From: an uncultured Blautia sp.
GTDB lineage: Bacteria; Bacillota; Clostridia; Lachnospirales; Lachnospiraceae
DNA: 13,301 nucleotides
Direction: 5' to 3'
Assembly: GCA_900543715.1 (NCBI GenBank)
Contig: UQSX01000081.1
Coordinates: 1 to 13,301, forward strand
Positions 1 to 6,638 of this stretch are shown piece after piece (position 1 is the stretch's first letter; every line of letters begins with the position of its first letter). Made by a program: the position numbers and the translations under genes. The notes under the pieces were generated by a model. It was not told the DNA's origin. It ran no database searches and was given only the letters and a program-made list of their open reading frames with translations.

Positions 1-401
1 GCAAATACAGAAAAAATCACAAATGCCAGAAATTCCAAAAAACGATACAGCAAATCTGTCCCTCCTGCAGGTATTGTCAAAAAATGTATGTCTCCCATGT
101 AAAATCCAGCGACAGTCAGAAAGATTTCGCCGCCGTAAGTAACCTTTAAATTTTTCCAGAATCCGTCATATCCAATCCTGCAGATTGCAAACAGGTTAAC
201 GCCAAATATGATTATGTTTATGATCATTTCCAAGGTCAAAATGGATCCTGTTCCCACTGCTGCAAATAGAAAGGCCCAGACAAAAATCCCCCCAAGAAAA
301 AGCAATGCGGCAAAAATCCCGGCGGCAAATCCCATTCTCTGGTCAAGTCCCGGAATCTGAAGATCTATTTTCCAGTTTGAATCTCTGCCGTTTCTTCTCA
401 T
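1..401 (-). CDS. Membrane protein of unknown function, 3' end outside window
   Basis: This reading frame stays open from an ATG at 401 to the window edge, giving 133 complete codons with no stop. The start is chosen because a GGGAGG ribosome binding site lies about 7 bases upstream; another in-frame ATG at 407 sits directly against that site and is less likely. The protein begins with a short polar, basic N-terminus (MRRNGRDSNWKIDLQ) followed by hydrophobic stretches at about residues 24-49, 56-75 and 119 onward, with a weaker one near 92-110, so it should be a multi-pass membrane protein. I recognise no family motif. It starts 36 bases after the stop of the zinc-ribbon gene at 438-947 and is probably co-transcribed with it. 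The pair may work together, but nothing in the sequence tells the function. Confidence 0.75.
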   Translation of the reverse strand, partial: MRRNGRDSNWKIDLQIPGLDQRMGFAAGIFAALLFLGGIFVWAFLFAAVGTGSILTLEMIINIIIFGVNLFAICRIGYDGFWKNLKVTYGGEIFLTVAGFYMGDIHFLTIPAGGTDLLYRFLEFLAFVIFSVF

Positions 402-437
402 ATCCATTCCTCCCTGCTTTTATCTTTGTTCATTGTC

Positions 438-947
438 TCAGATCAGTTCAGCTAAGGAAATCGTCTCAGATTCCGTTTCCTCCTCGTCATCTCCCAATAT
501 CAGCTGCAGCTTCAGTTCCTGCAGCAGCCGGATGCCCACATGCCAGAATCCATCCGTATCCGGCGCTTTGGCAGAAACAGTATAAAACTGTATAGGGTCC
601 TGCTGTTTTTGTGTCCATACTTTAAGTACAATAGGCTCCGCTGTATCTATTCTGGCAAAATCCTGGTCATACCACCGGGTCTCGCCAATTTTCAGATCCG
701 GGCATTCCGCCAGCTGAATATACTGTTCCTGATTGATCTTCAGATTTTCTCCGTCCTTTTCATGTCCGTAAATTACCATGCCGGCTTTCAAGCCTTCCAG
801 TTTTTTCCTGCGGTATTTCTCTGCCATTTCTTTTACTTTAGCCATGCCTTGTTCTCCGTCTTCCACGATTCTCGGAACGGGAAAGCCGCACAGAGGGCAT
901 CGTGCCTTATTCTCTATTTTATCCATTCCACATACATAACACTTCAT
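438..947 (-). CDS. Zinc-ribbon protein of unknown function (169 aa)
   Basis: The N-terminus has two CxxC knuckles, CYVC (Cys3, Cys6) and CPLC (Cys17, Cys20), about 10 residues apart. This is the layout of a small zinc ribbon. A basic, helical-looking stretch follows (about residues 35-55, rich in K, R and E). The remaining 110 residues look soluble and mixed alpha/beta, ending in a very acidic tail (GDDEEETESE). There is no signal peptide or membrane segment. The start at 947 is supported by a GGAGG site 7 bases upstream. A promoter at 1043-1051 precedes it and a membrane protein gene follows after 36 bases. I do not recognise the C-terminal domain. The zinc ribbon could bind nucleic acid or a protein partner; this is inference only. 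Confidence 0.8.
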   Translation of the reverse strand: MKCYVCGMDKIENKARCPLCGFPVPRIVEDGEQGMAKVKEMAEKYRRKKLEGLKAGMVIYGHEKDGENLKINQEQYIQLAECPDLKIGETRWYDQDFARIDTAEPIVLKVWTQKQQDPIQFYTVSAKAPDTDGFWHVGIRLLQELKLQLILGDDEEETESETISLAELI

Positions 948-1010
948 ATTTTTTCCTCCGCATTTGTGCTATTTTATTAATTATTAAAATTAATCGGAAT
1001 TTATCTTTTT

Positions 1011-1037
1011 TCATGCGTAAAAGTTCGTCATTCGTAA
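1011..1037. repeat. Short direct repeat near the zinc-ribbon gene start site
   Basis: On the plus strand TCATGCGTAA (1011-1020) is repeated as TCATTCGTAA (1028-1037), nine of ten bases identical, with a period of 17. It covers and follows the predicted transcription start of the zinc-ribbon gene. It could be an operator or chance in a short leader. Confidence 0.3.
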
Positions 1038-1042
1038 GTTTT

Positions 1043-1051
1043 ATTATATCA
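1043..1051 (-). promoter_or_regulatory. Extended -10 promoter for the zinc-ribbon gene
   Basis: Read on the minus strand, TGATATAAT is a perfect -10 hexamer (TATAAT) with the TGn extension. No good -35 hexamer is visible 16-18 bases upstream, which fits an extended -10 promoter. Transcription would start near 1036 and leave a leader of roughly 90 bases before the ATG at 947. The leader includes a small AT-only inverted repeat (ATTAATT/AATTAAT). Confidence 0.55.
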
Positions 1052-1089
1052 TATTATTGTTTTTCCTGCACTACTCCACAACGTTTATT

Positions 1090-1134
1090 TACAATAAAAG
1101 ACAAGGTATAAATTTCTTTCTATACCTTGTCTTT
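1090..1134 (-). terminator. Hairpin terminator after the DUF4956 remnant
   Basis: A perfect 14-bp stem is formed by AAAGACAAGGTATA (minus strand, 1134-1121) and TATACCTTGTCTTT (1110-1097), with a 10-base loop. It is followed on the minus strand by a short T-rich run (TTTTATT). It lies just after the last stop codon of the VTC/DUF4956 unit. The T tract is modest, so termination could be partial. Confidence 0.7.
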
Positions 1135-1148
1135 CTCTCTCTAATCTG

Positions 1149-1265
1149 TCAATCTGCTTCAGCTTCCTCTGAAACCGTTCCTACTGTAAGTGTATAGTTC
1201 TCTCCTGGCACAAGCTGTGGACTGCTGAGAATGACCACTGAAAAGGACAGCTCCGGAGTAACACT
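1149..1265 (-). pseudogene. C-terminal remnant, probably a DUF4353/Cthe_2159-type carbohydrate-binding protein
   Basis: In the frame one base off from the DUF4956 open frame, the minus strand encodes a start-less stretch ending at a TGA at 1149-1151. It contains VVILSSPQLVPGENYTLTVG followed by a short acidic end. The pattern of a beta-strand, SSPxL, GxxYTLTVG and then the stop resembles, from memory, the C-terminus of secreted Cthe_2159-type (DUF4353) carbohydrate-binding proteins. Those are often encoded near VTC and DUF4956 genes in clostridia. With no start codon and only about 39 residues left, it looks like the tail of a deleted gene fused out of frame to DUF4956. The family name is my recognition, not a search result. 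Confidence 0.5.
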
Positions 1266-1521
1266 TCAGGCTAAAGGCCCCGGCAACAGCAACGCCGGTT
1301 CCCACATTGCCGTTGACCATCATGATCACCACACATACTACCGCAGGCAGCAGAGCCAGAGTTACCACAAAACTTTTGGTATACCGGGTTCGGTACATAT
1401 AGGCAAAGGCCATAATAAGCCCCAGGGCCAAAGCGGTTCCCAAGCACAGCATAAAATCTCTTACGCTGATCACTGTCGTAAGGTCCGTGTCAAATAGTCC
1501 TTGAAAGATTGTGTCAAACAT
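1159..1521 (-). pseudogene. DUF4956-family membrane protein, truncated by deletion
   Basis: The first 85 residues look like the N-terminal part of a DUF4956 membrane protein. They include two membrane segments (about residues 23-43 and 50-69), a basic loop between them (YRTRYTKS), and the strongly family-like stretch VNGNVGTGVAVAGAFSL. Intact members, as I recall them, continue with VRFRS and further hydrophobic segments to around 200 residues or more. Here the frame instead switches at about position 1267 into KCYSGAVLFSG and other low-quality sequence and stops at residue 120. That tail is the out-of-frame reading of the neighbouring carbohydrate-binding remnant. The start overlaps the end of the VTC gene by 8 bases (1514-1521), so translation was probably coupled. 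The remaining protein is unlikely to work. Confidence 0.7.
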
Positions 1522-2236
1522 GAAAAAATACCTCCTGTTTAAGCTTTGGATAGATCATATTCTGGTAAGCGGTTCCGTATTTTGAGAAGGAAGTCTTATA
1601 GATATGTTCTTCCGAGAGAATCCGGACCATCCACAGAGGGATCCCTCCGGAACATTTGATCTCCATTAAAGCCCATCTTTCCGGAAGTATGGGCTTTCCA
1701 TAAATCTCAGACTCCAGAGACAGATCTTCCTGTCTGCAGAGGATATTCTCGTCAAAGGTTATCCGGAAATCCGTTCCGTCTTTGGAATAATAAACCTCTC
1801 TTTCATAAGAAAGTAACACTGCAGGATGCAGATTTTCATAATATTCAAAAAAGTAGTCTACTTCTTCGGATATCTGACAGTCCAGATCACAGCGGCGCCG
1901 ACCCATCACCCATTCCATAGCCTCTTTCTCCGGAAGAGGTATCCTTCGCTTGTATACAGTCTTCTTATATTTCTTCTTTAGTTCTACAAAAACTGTACTC
2001 TCCGGCTCAGCCTGGCTGTAGCTCCGTATCCGCAGCTTTTCTTTATAAGCCGGCTTTTCTATGGAATGGCGGATCAGCCGGAATGTATCCGTATCAAAGT
2101 ACAGATTCCGGATGGTAGTCCGACCATACTGATCAAGGTCCATATAGGGTCCTATAGTTTCCAGTACTTTTTCTTTCTGCCTGGCAGTAAGCAGGTATTT
2201 CATCTCATATCTTTTGAAAACTGTTTGAATTGACAT
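1514..2236 (-). CDS. VTC-domain polyphosphate polymerase-like protein (240 aa)
   Basis: This is a complete VTC catalytic domain, the family of yeast Vtc4, which makes polyphosphate from ATP inside a basic tunnel. Visible family motifs, in order, are KRYEMKY (8-14), RIRSY (69-73), FVELKKK (83-89), YKRR (95-98), SYERE (143-147), RITFDE (158-163), LMEIK (190-194) and TSFSKYG (215-221). These supply the alternating basic residues and the acidic metal ligand expected. At 240 residues it has the usual size for a bacterial stand-alone VTC protein, with no membrane segment. An AGGGGG site about 7 bases upstream supports the ATG at 2236. The gene has its own promoter with a two-component box (2267-2299) and overlaps the next gene by 8 bases. 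Its usual partner DUF4956 is broken here. Family assignment is firm; actual polymer synthesis is inferred. Confidence 0.88.
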   Translation of the reverse strand: MSIQTVFKRYEMKYLLTARQKEKVLETIGPYMDLDQYGRTTIRNLYFDTDTFRLIRHSIEKPAYKEKLRIRSYSQAEPESTVFVELKKKYKKTVYKRRIPLPEKEAMEWVMGRRRCDLDCQISEEVDYFFEYYENLHPAVLLSYEREVYYSKDGTDFRITFDENILCRQEDLSLESEIYGKPILPERWALMEIKCSGGIPLWMVRILSEEHIYKTSFSKYGTAYQNMIYPKLKQEVFFHV

Positions 2237-3018
2237 AGAAATTCCCCCTGTACGTTTCTTGGCGCTATTGTACAGAGGGAAGATTGAAGTTTTATTGAAA
2301 ACACAGATTGTTCATATGCTCTTGCCTGGTCCGTACGGTAAAATCTCTCAAAAAGATGTTTTCTCTGTTCTTCTGGTATCTCACTGCCTTCATTAGTCAC
2401 TGACAAAACCGCATTGTTTTTTATTTTTTCCAGTTTCAGAGATACCTCTTTTCCGCCGCTTCCATGACGTATTCCATTATCGATCAGAATAGAGGTAAGC
2501 TGTTTCAGCTGGACGCTGTTACCATTTACCCAGACATTTTCTTCAATGTTGCTGTTCAGAACCTGACCGCTCTCATATGCCACAGTCTCAAAAGGCAGAG
2601 CCTCTCCCCATACCAGCCTGTCAAGCTCCAGAGCCTCCATAGGCGGTGTAATATTCTCTGCTCTTGCTAGATCCAGAAGCTGAGTGATCAGGGCTGACAT
2701 CCGTTCATTCTCATACTGGATATTGGAAAGCCACTGATTCTCTCCTGTTTTGCGGGAAAGGAGCTCCAGATTGGCATTGATCACCGCTACAGGGGTCTTC
2801 AGTTCATGACCTGCATCGGAAATGAACTGCTTCTGTCGCTCATAACTCTCCTCCAGAGGCGCCACGATCCTCCCAGCCAGGTAGTATGCCAGGAGAAAAA
2901 ATACCACAAGAGCCACGCCACCAAAAATCAAGGTATAGTTTACCAGCGTTCCGGCACTTTCCAGCATCAGCATGATCGCGGCCACGATCTTACGCCTGGA
3001 TTTTTTAAACATTTTCAT
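2200..3018 (-). pseudogene. Sensor histidine kinase lacking sensor loop and G2 ATP-lid end
   Basis: This OmpR-partner histidine kinase keeps a dimerisation/phosphoacceptor segment FISDAGHELKTP (His71), an N box (ILIDNGIRHG, about 177-186), and FERFYRTDQAR (223-233). After AYEQS (residue 238, about position 2305) the expected glycine-rich G2 box (GLGLAI type) and the last 40-50 residues are missing. The frame instead runs through the VTC promoter and 37 bases into the VTC gene. The N-terminus is also short: a cut hydrophobic stretch (IVAAIMLML) is followed within about 10 residues by the second membrane segment (29-47), so there is almost no extracytoplasmic sensor region. Its start overlaps the response regulator by 14 bases. 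The ATG at 3012 has better ribosome-site spacing (GAGG, 7 bases) than that at 3018. Phosphotransfer is probably lost or altered. Confidence 0.75.
2267..2299 (-). promoter_or_regulatory. VTC promoter with tandem response-regulator box
   Basis: On the minus strand TTCAATA (2299-2293), 4 bases, TTCAATC (2288-2282), 9 bases, then TACAAT (2272-2267) as the -10. No consensus -35 is present; the repeat covers that zone. The same arrangement precedes the response regulator gene at 3744-3776. Tandem 7-base repeats with an 11-base period over the -35 are the usual target of OmpR/PhoB-type activators. Transcription would begin near 2260, about 24 bases before the VTC start. Confidence 0.72.
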
Positions 3019-3682
3019 ACCTCAATTCATAGCCGATTCCCCGGACCGCTTTGATTTCTGTCCTGGCCTTTACAAAGCTGAGCTTCTTACGTGCAAAAGA
3101 AATATATACCTCTACATTGTTGTATTCTGTATTGCTGTCATACCCCCAGACTTTCAGGGCAATCTGTTCCCTGGTAAGGATCTGTCCCTGATTCGCTATG
3201 AGGTATTCCAGGATATGCAGTTCTTTTTCACTGAGGCGCACAGAATTTTCTTTGCAGGAAAGATAAGATCCGCTGGGATTCAGAGAAATATCTCCAAAGG
3301 TAAGAGTGCCGTCAGGAGACTGGATATTTCTTCTTCCAAGCGCCCGGATCCTGGCCAGAAGCTCCCTGGTCATAAAAGGTTTGGTCAGATAGTCACCTGC
3401 TCCGCATTCCAGTCCGGTCACTTTATCATCCACATCGCTCTTTGCTGTAAGCATCAAGATCGGTGTTCGGATTCCTTTTTTTCTGGCTTCCTGTGTAATC
3501 TCAAAGCCATTCATCCCGGGCAGCATAACATCCAGGACCGCTACGTCGTACACGCCGCTTTCCAGGGTGTACAGTCCCTTCCTACCATCAGCACAGTGAT
3601 CTACATCATAATTTTCCAAACGCAGTATCTCACAAAGGGCCTGGGCCATCCTCTCTTCATCTTCCACAAGTAATACTTTCAT
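3005..3682 (-). CDS. OmpR/PhoB-family response regulator (225 aa)
   Basis: The N-terminal receiver domain (about 1-115) has the acidic pair Glu7/Asp8, the phosphoacceptor Asp51 in VLDVMLPGMNG, the switch Thr79 (LTA) and Lys101 (YLTKPF). The C-terminal winged-helix DNA-binding domain (about 125-222) has the typical LSEKELHILEYL, TREQIALKVWG and VRGIGYEL elements. Length is normal for the family and all key residues are present. An AGAGAGG site 6 bases upstream supports the ATG at 3682. It is the first gene of its unit and overlaps the kinase by 14 bases. A tandem repeat in its own promoter, shared with the VTC gene, suggests that it activates itself and the VTC operon. Because the linked kinase is damaged, it may now take phosphate from another kinase or a small phosphodonor; that is inference. 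Confidence 0.93.
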   Translation of the reverse strand: MKVLLVEDEERMAQALCEILRLENYDVDHCADGRKGLYTLESGVYDVAVLDVMLPGMNGFEITQEARKKGIRTPILMLTAKSDVDDKVTGLECGAGDYLTKPFMTRELLARIRALGRRNIQSPDGTLTFGDISLNPSGSYLSCKENSVRLSEKELHILEYLIANQGQILTREQIALKVWGYDSNTEYNNVEVYISFARKKLSFVKARTEIKAVRGIGYELRYENV

Positions 3683-3743
3683 CTCGCACCTCTCTGATCT
3701 TAGGAAAATATGATTGTTCTTTAAGCTTTCACCTTTTTTCTGT

Positions 3744-3776
3744 ATTTTATAGCAAAAAGATTGAAACAGTATTGAA
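3744..3776 (-). promoter_or_regulatory. Response regulator promoter with tandem autoregulatory box
   Basis: On the minus strand TTCAATA (3776-3770), 4 bases, TTCAATC (3765-3759), 9 bases, then TAAAAT (3749-3744) as the -10. There is no consensus -35. Both heptamers, the 4-base spacer and the 9-base distance to the -10 are identical to those at the VTC promoter. Transcription would start near 3737, giving a leader of about 55 bases. Confidence 0.72.
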
Positions 3777-3782
3777 TTTTAC

Positions 3783-3827
3783 CAAAAAACAGCGGCTATA
3801 ACAGATCCTCATCTGCTGCCGCTGTTT
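3783..3827 (-). terminator. Rho-independent terminator of the fru/DeoR unit
   Basis: Just after the DeoR gene stop, the minus strand forms AACAGCGGC paired with GCCGCTGTT. A second inner stem (CAGAT/ATCTG, loop GAGG) sits within it, and a run of six T's follows directly. It separates the fructose unit from the response regulator promoter, which begins 7 bases further on. Confidence 0.88.
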
Positions 3828-3837
3828 GTAAATGGCT

Positions 3838-4584
3838 TTATGGAACAACCACAATATTCTCATATTTCTGAAAGCTGTCATCTGGAAGCCGGTCTGTAAG
3901 TATGATCCCGTCCTCAAACTCTCCGAAGGTTACCGGACTTGTATGATAAAATTTGCTGCTGTCACAGAGGATGTAAGCCTGCTGGGTGTGTAAAAGAGCG
4001 CATTCCTTTACCATAGCCTCATTAATATCCGGAGTGGAAAATCCTGCCGAAGGGCTGACTCCATTAGCACCCCAGAAACCTTTGGTAAAATTAAATTTTT
4101 TCAGATTTACATAGGCCTCATTTCCCACAATAGCCTCTGTAGCTGCTTTCACCTCTCCGCCGATGAGGATCACCCGAAATCCGTTCTCCGCCAGATGAAG
4201 AGCATGGGAAACGGCATTTGTAACAAAAGCCGCAGAATGCTCTGTGAGATAAGGGATCATGGCTCCCGTTGTAGTTCCTGCATCCAGATAAACAAAATCC
4301 TCAGGCTCCACAAGAGAAGCCGCATATCTGCCAATCCTGTTTTTCTCTTCACGATAAAGTTCCTGTCTCTGGGATACCTGCTCCTCTCTGAGCATGACCC
4401 GGCCCTCAGGTCTCACCGCCCCTCCAAAGACTTTTGTAAGTGCGCCTCTTTTATCCAGTGCATTCAGGTCCCGCCGTATAGTGGACTCTGAGGTATGGAA
4501 ATACTCCTTCAGCTCCTGAAGAGTAACGCTCCCTTTCTGGTTCAGGAGCCGAAGGATTTCCTCCTGTCGTTGTTCCGTCAGCAT
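3838..4584 (-). CDS. DeoR-family sugar regulator, probable FruR
   Basis: A full-length (248 aa) DeoR/GlpR-type regulator. Residues 1-57 form the winged HTH, with TLQELKEYFHTSESTIRRDL as the helix-turn-helix and KVFGGAV just after it. Residues 75-240 are the sugar-phosphate sensing domain, with the phosphate-binding loop DAGTTTG (101-107), the VTNA segment, LIGGEV and a DSSKF motif near the end. The ATG at 4584 follows an AAGGGGG site. It lies 115 bases downstream of fruA on the same strand and has its own promoter at 4631-4659, so it may be made both from the fru transcript and separately. By position it probably responds to fructose-1-phosphate and controls fruK-fruA. The effector is inferred from context; the family is certain. 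Confidence 0.88.
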   Translation of the reverse strand: MLTEQRQEEILRLLNQKGSVTLQELKEYFHTSESTIRRDLNALDKRGALTKVFGGAVRPEGRVMLREEQVSQRQELYREEKNRIGRYAASLVEPEDFVYLDAGTTTGAMIPYLTEHSAAFVTNAVSHALHLAENGFRVILIGGEVKAATEAIVGNEAYVNLKKFNFTKGFWGANGVSPSAGFSTPDINEAMVKECALLHTQQAYILCDSSKFYHTSPVTFGEFEDGIILTDRLPDDSFQKYENIVVVP

Positions 4585-4630
4585 ATGGTTTCCCCCTTAG
4601 AAAATTCTGTTGTTCGTCCTGCTGTCTTTT

Positions 4631-4659
4631 ATTCTACACAACTTTCTTTTTCAGGGCAA
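4631..4659 (-). promoter_or_regulatory. Promoter of the DeoR-family gene behind fruA
   Basis: On the minus strand TTGCCC (4659-4654) and TAGAAT (4636-4631) are separated by 17 bases, matching four and five of six consensus positions. The predicted start near 4624 gives a leader of about 40 bases. No terminator hairpin is visible between the fruA stop (4700) and this promoter, so read-through from fruA is also likely. Confidence 0.6.
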
Positions 4660-4699
4660 CCATTTTCCTCATTTCCGTATATTAACAGGCTCTTCCCCG

Positions 4700-6616
4700 T
4701 TATGCTTCCACCTTTTTCTTTAATACCCCCAGAAGCAGTGCGCCGATCGCTGTGCCAACAGCTAAAGATACCAGATACATCAGTGGATGTTCCACTACCG
4801 GGAATACGAAAATCCCGCCATGAGGAGCCATAAGGGTACAACCGAAGGCCATGGACAATGCTCCGGAAACTGCGGATCCGATAATGCAGGAAGGCAGTAC
4901 ATGAAGGGGGTCAGAAGCCGCAAAGGGAATCGCCCCTTCTGTTATAAAGGCCAGACCCATAATAAAGTTTACAGGACCCGATTCTCTCTCTTGTTTTGTA
5001 AATTTGTTCTTAAACAGCAGAGTTGCCAGGGCAATGGCGCAGGGTGGAACCATACCGCCGATCATAACTGCCGCCATAATATCGTAGTTGCCTGCAGCAA
5101 TAGATGCGGTTCCGAATACATACGCCGCCTTATTAAAGGGGCCTCCCATATCAATGGACATCATACCGGCTACAATGATCCCCAGAAGGATCTTGCTGCT
5201 TCCGCTCATATTTGTCAGTGCTGTATTTAAAGCTGTGTTCAAAGCGCCGATAGGAGGCTCAATGATAAAGTTCATGATCAGTCCCATGAAAAGGATGCCA
5301 AATAAAGGATATAACAGCACTGGTGCGATTTTTTCTACAGACGCCGGAAGCCTGTCAAAAGCTTTTCTCAGAAGAACGATAAGATAGCCTGCGATAAAAC
5401 CTGCCGCCAGAGCTCCTAAAAATCCTGATTTTCCATTGGCTGCGATCATACCGCCTACAAATCCTACGGCCAGACCTGGACGATCTCCGATACTCATGGC
5501 AATAAATCCTGCCAGTACAGGGAGCATGAAACCAAAAGCTACGTTACCAATCTGCCGGAGCTGAGCGGCTACCGGGGTAATGGTACCGAAATTTGCCCGG
5601 GCTTCCTGGGAAAGGGAATTCACATCCACGCTGAGACCGTCGATCAGGAATGCCAGAGCGATCAGGATACCGCCTCCAACTACAAAAGGCAGCATATGAG
5701 AAACACCATTCATCAGCTGAGTATATACCTTATGTCCTGCACTGCCTGCAGCTTTGGTCTTTTCCTCTGTTTTGGGACTATCTGAATGATAAACCGGGGC
5801 ATCCTGCTTCATGGCTCTGTCAATCAACTGGTCCCCTTTACTGATACCGTCGGATACAGGACATTCGATCAGGTGTTTGCCGTCAAATCTCTCCATGGGC
5901 ACATTTGCATCTGCAGCAATGATCACGCAATCAGCCTCTTGGATTTCCTTTTCCGTTAATACATTTTTTGCTCCTCCTGATCCCCTGGTCTCTACTTTAA
6001 TCCGGCAGTTTTTCTTTTTTGCCGCCTTCTCCAGTCCTTCCGCAGCCATATAAGTATGAGCGATTCCTGTAGGACAGGAAGTCACGGCAACGATCCGGCA
6101 GACTTTTTCAGAAGGATCCTCTAAGGTCTGGGAAGCCAGCTGTTCGTCCAGATCCGGCTTTTCCTCATCTGCCTTATCCACAATGTCCAGAAATTCTTCT
6201 ACAGTGGAGGCATTCTGAAGATTCTTTACAAAGTCTTCATCCATCAGCAGTGTAGAAAGCTTGCTCAGCACATCCAGATGTACATTATCCTTGGTGTTTG
6301 GAGCGGCAATAAGGAAAATCAGGTGAACCGGCTCTCCGTCCAGAGAATCAAAGTCTACGCCATCCTTTACAACCATTGCAGCAAGGCCGGGACGTATAAC
6401 AGAGTCTCCTTTTCCATGGGGGATAGCAATCCCCTCTCCCACTCCTGTGGTACTTTCTTCTTCTCTTGCATACACTTGCTGGCGGTAAGCTTCTTTATCC
6501 CGTATTTTTCCGCTTTTCGCCATCAGTTCTACCATCTGATCCAGGGCTTCTTTTTTGGATGCCGGAGCGCCGGTCAGAGAAATGCTCCTGGGATCCAGCA
6601 ATTCTGTGATTCTCAT
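4700..6616 (-). CDS. fruA: PTS fructose transporter, fused EIIABC (638 aa)
   Basis: This membrane protein imports fructose and phosphorylates it, normally to fructose-1-phosphate. It has three domains in order. EIIA (about 1-148) has phospho-His67 in GIAIPHGK. EIIB (about 172-270) has phospho-Cys181 in VTSCPTGIAHTYMAAE, the fructose-type EIIB signature. EIIC (about 300-632) is a multi-span domain with DMGGPFNKAAY, FITEGAIPFA and MAPHGGIFVF. The A-B-C order and length are standard for Gram-positive FruA, and no key residue is missing. It starts 22 bases after the fruK stop, so the two are one transcript. EIIA receives phosphate from HPr. Closely related EIIABC proteins can carry other sugars such as 2-O-mannosylglycerate, but the neighbouring 1-phosphofructokinase makes fructose by far the best call. 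Confidence 0.95.
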   Translation of the reverse strand: MRITELLDPRSISLTGAPASKKEALDQMVELMAKSGKIRDKEAYRQQVYAREEESTTGVGEGIAIPHGKGDSVIRPGLAAMVVKDGVDFDSLDGEPVHLIFLIAAPNTKDNVHLDVLSKLSTLLMDEDFVKNLQNASTVEEFLDIVDKADEEKPDLDEQLASQTLEDPSEKVCRIVAVTSCPTGIAHTYMAAEGLEKAAKKKNCRIKVETRGSGGAKNVLTEKEIQEADCVIIAADANVPMERFDGKHLIECPVSDGISKGDQLIDRAMKQDAPVYHSDSPKTEEKTKAAGSAGHKVYTQLMNGVSHMLPFVVGGGILIALAFLIDGLSVDVNSLSQEARANFGTITPVAAQLRQIGNVAFGFMLPVLAGFIAMSIGDRPGLAVGFVGGMIAANGKSGFLGALAAGFIAGYLIVLLRKAFDRLPASVEKIAPVLLYPLFGILFMGLIMNFIIEPPIGALNTALNTALTNMSGSSKILLGIIVAGMMSIDMGGPFNKAAYVFGTASIAAGNYDIMAAVMIGGMVPPCAIALATLLFKNKFTKQERESGPVNFIMGLAFITEGAIPFAASDPLHVLPSCIIGSAVSGALSMAFGCTLMAPHGGIFVFPVVEHPLMYLVSLAVGTAIGALLLGVLKKKVEA

Positions 6617-6638
6617 ATCTTTTTCTCCCTTCTATCTG

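Noticed and set aside
305..1111. Three plus-strand open frames around the zinc-ribbon gene
   Set aside because: Their products are rich in Phe, Ser, Cys and Arg without motif or ribosome site, and they lie opposite supported minus-strand genes or in the AT-rich leader.
2972..3673. A 233-residue open frame on the plus strand opposite the response regulator
   Set aside because: It is the mirror of a well-conserved regulator gene, has no family motifs and no ribosome site, and its length is explained by codon use of the opposite strand.
4654..4685. Copy of the fru upstream repeat at the DeoR gene promoter
   Set aside because: The best alignment shared only an AAATGAG core, too weak in AT-rich DNA to call an operator.
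4660..4699. Possible terminator between fruA and the DeoR gene
   Set aside because: No stem with a following T run could be drawn there; read-through is more likely.
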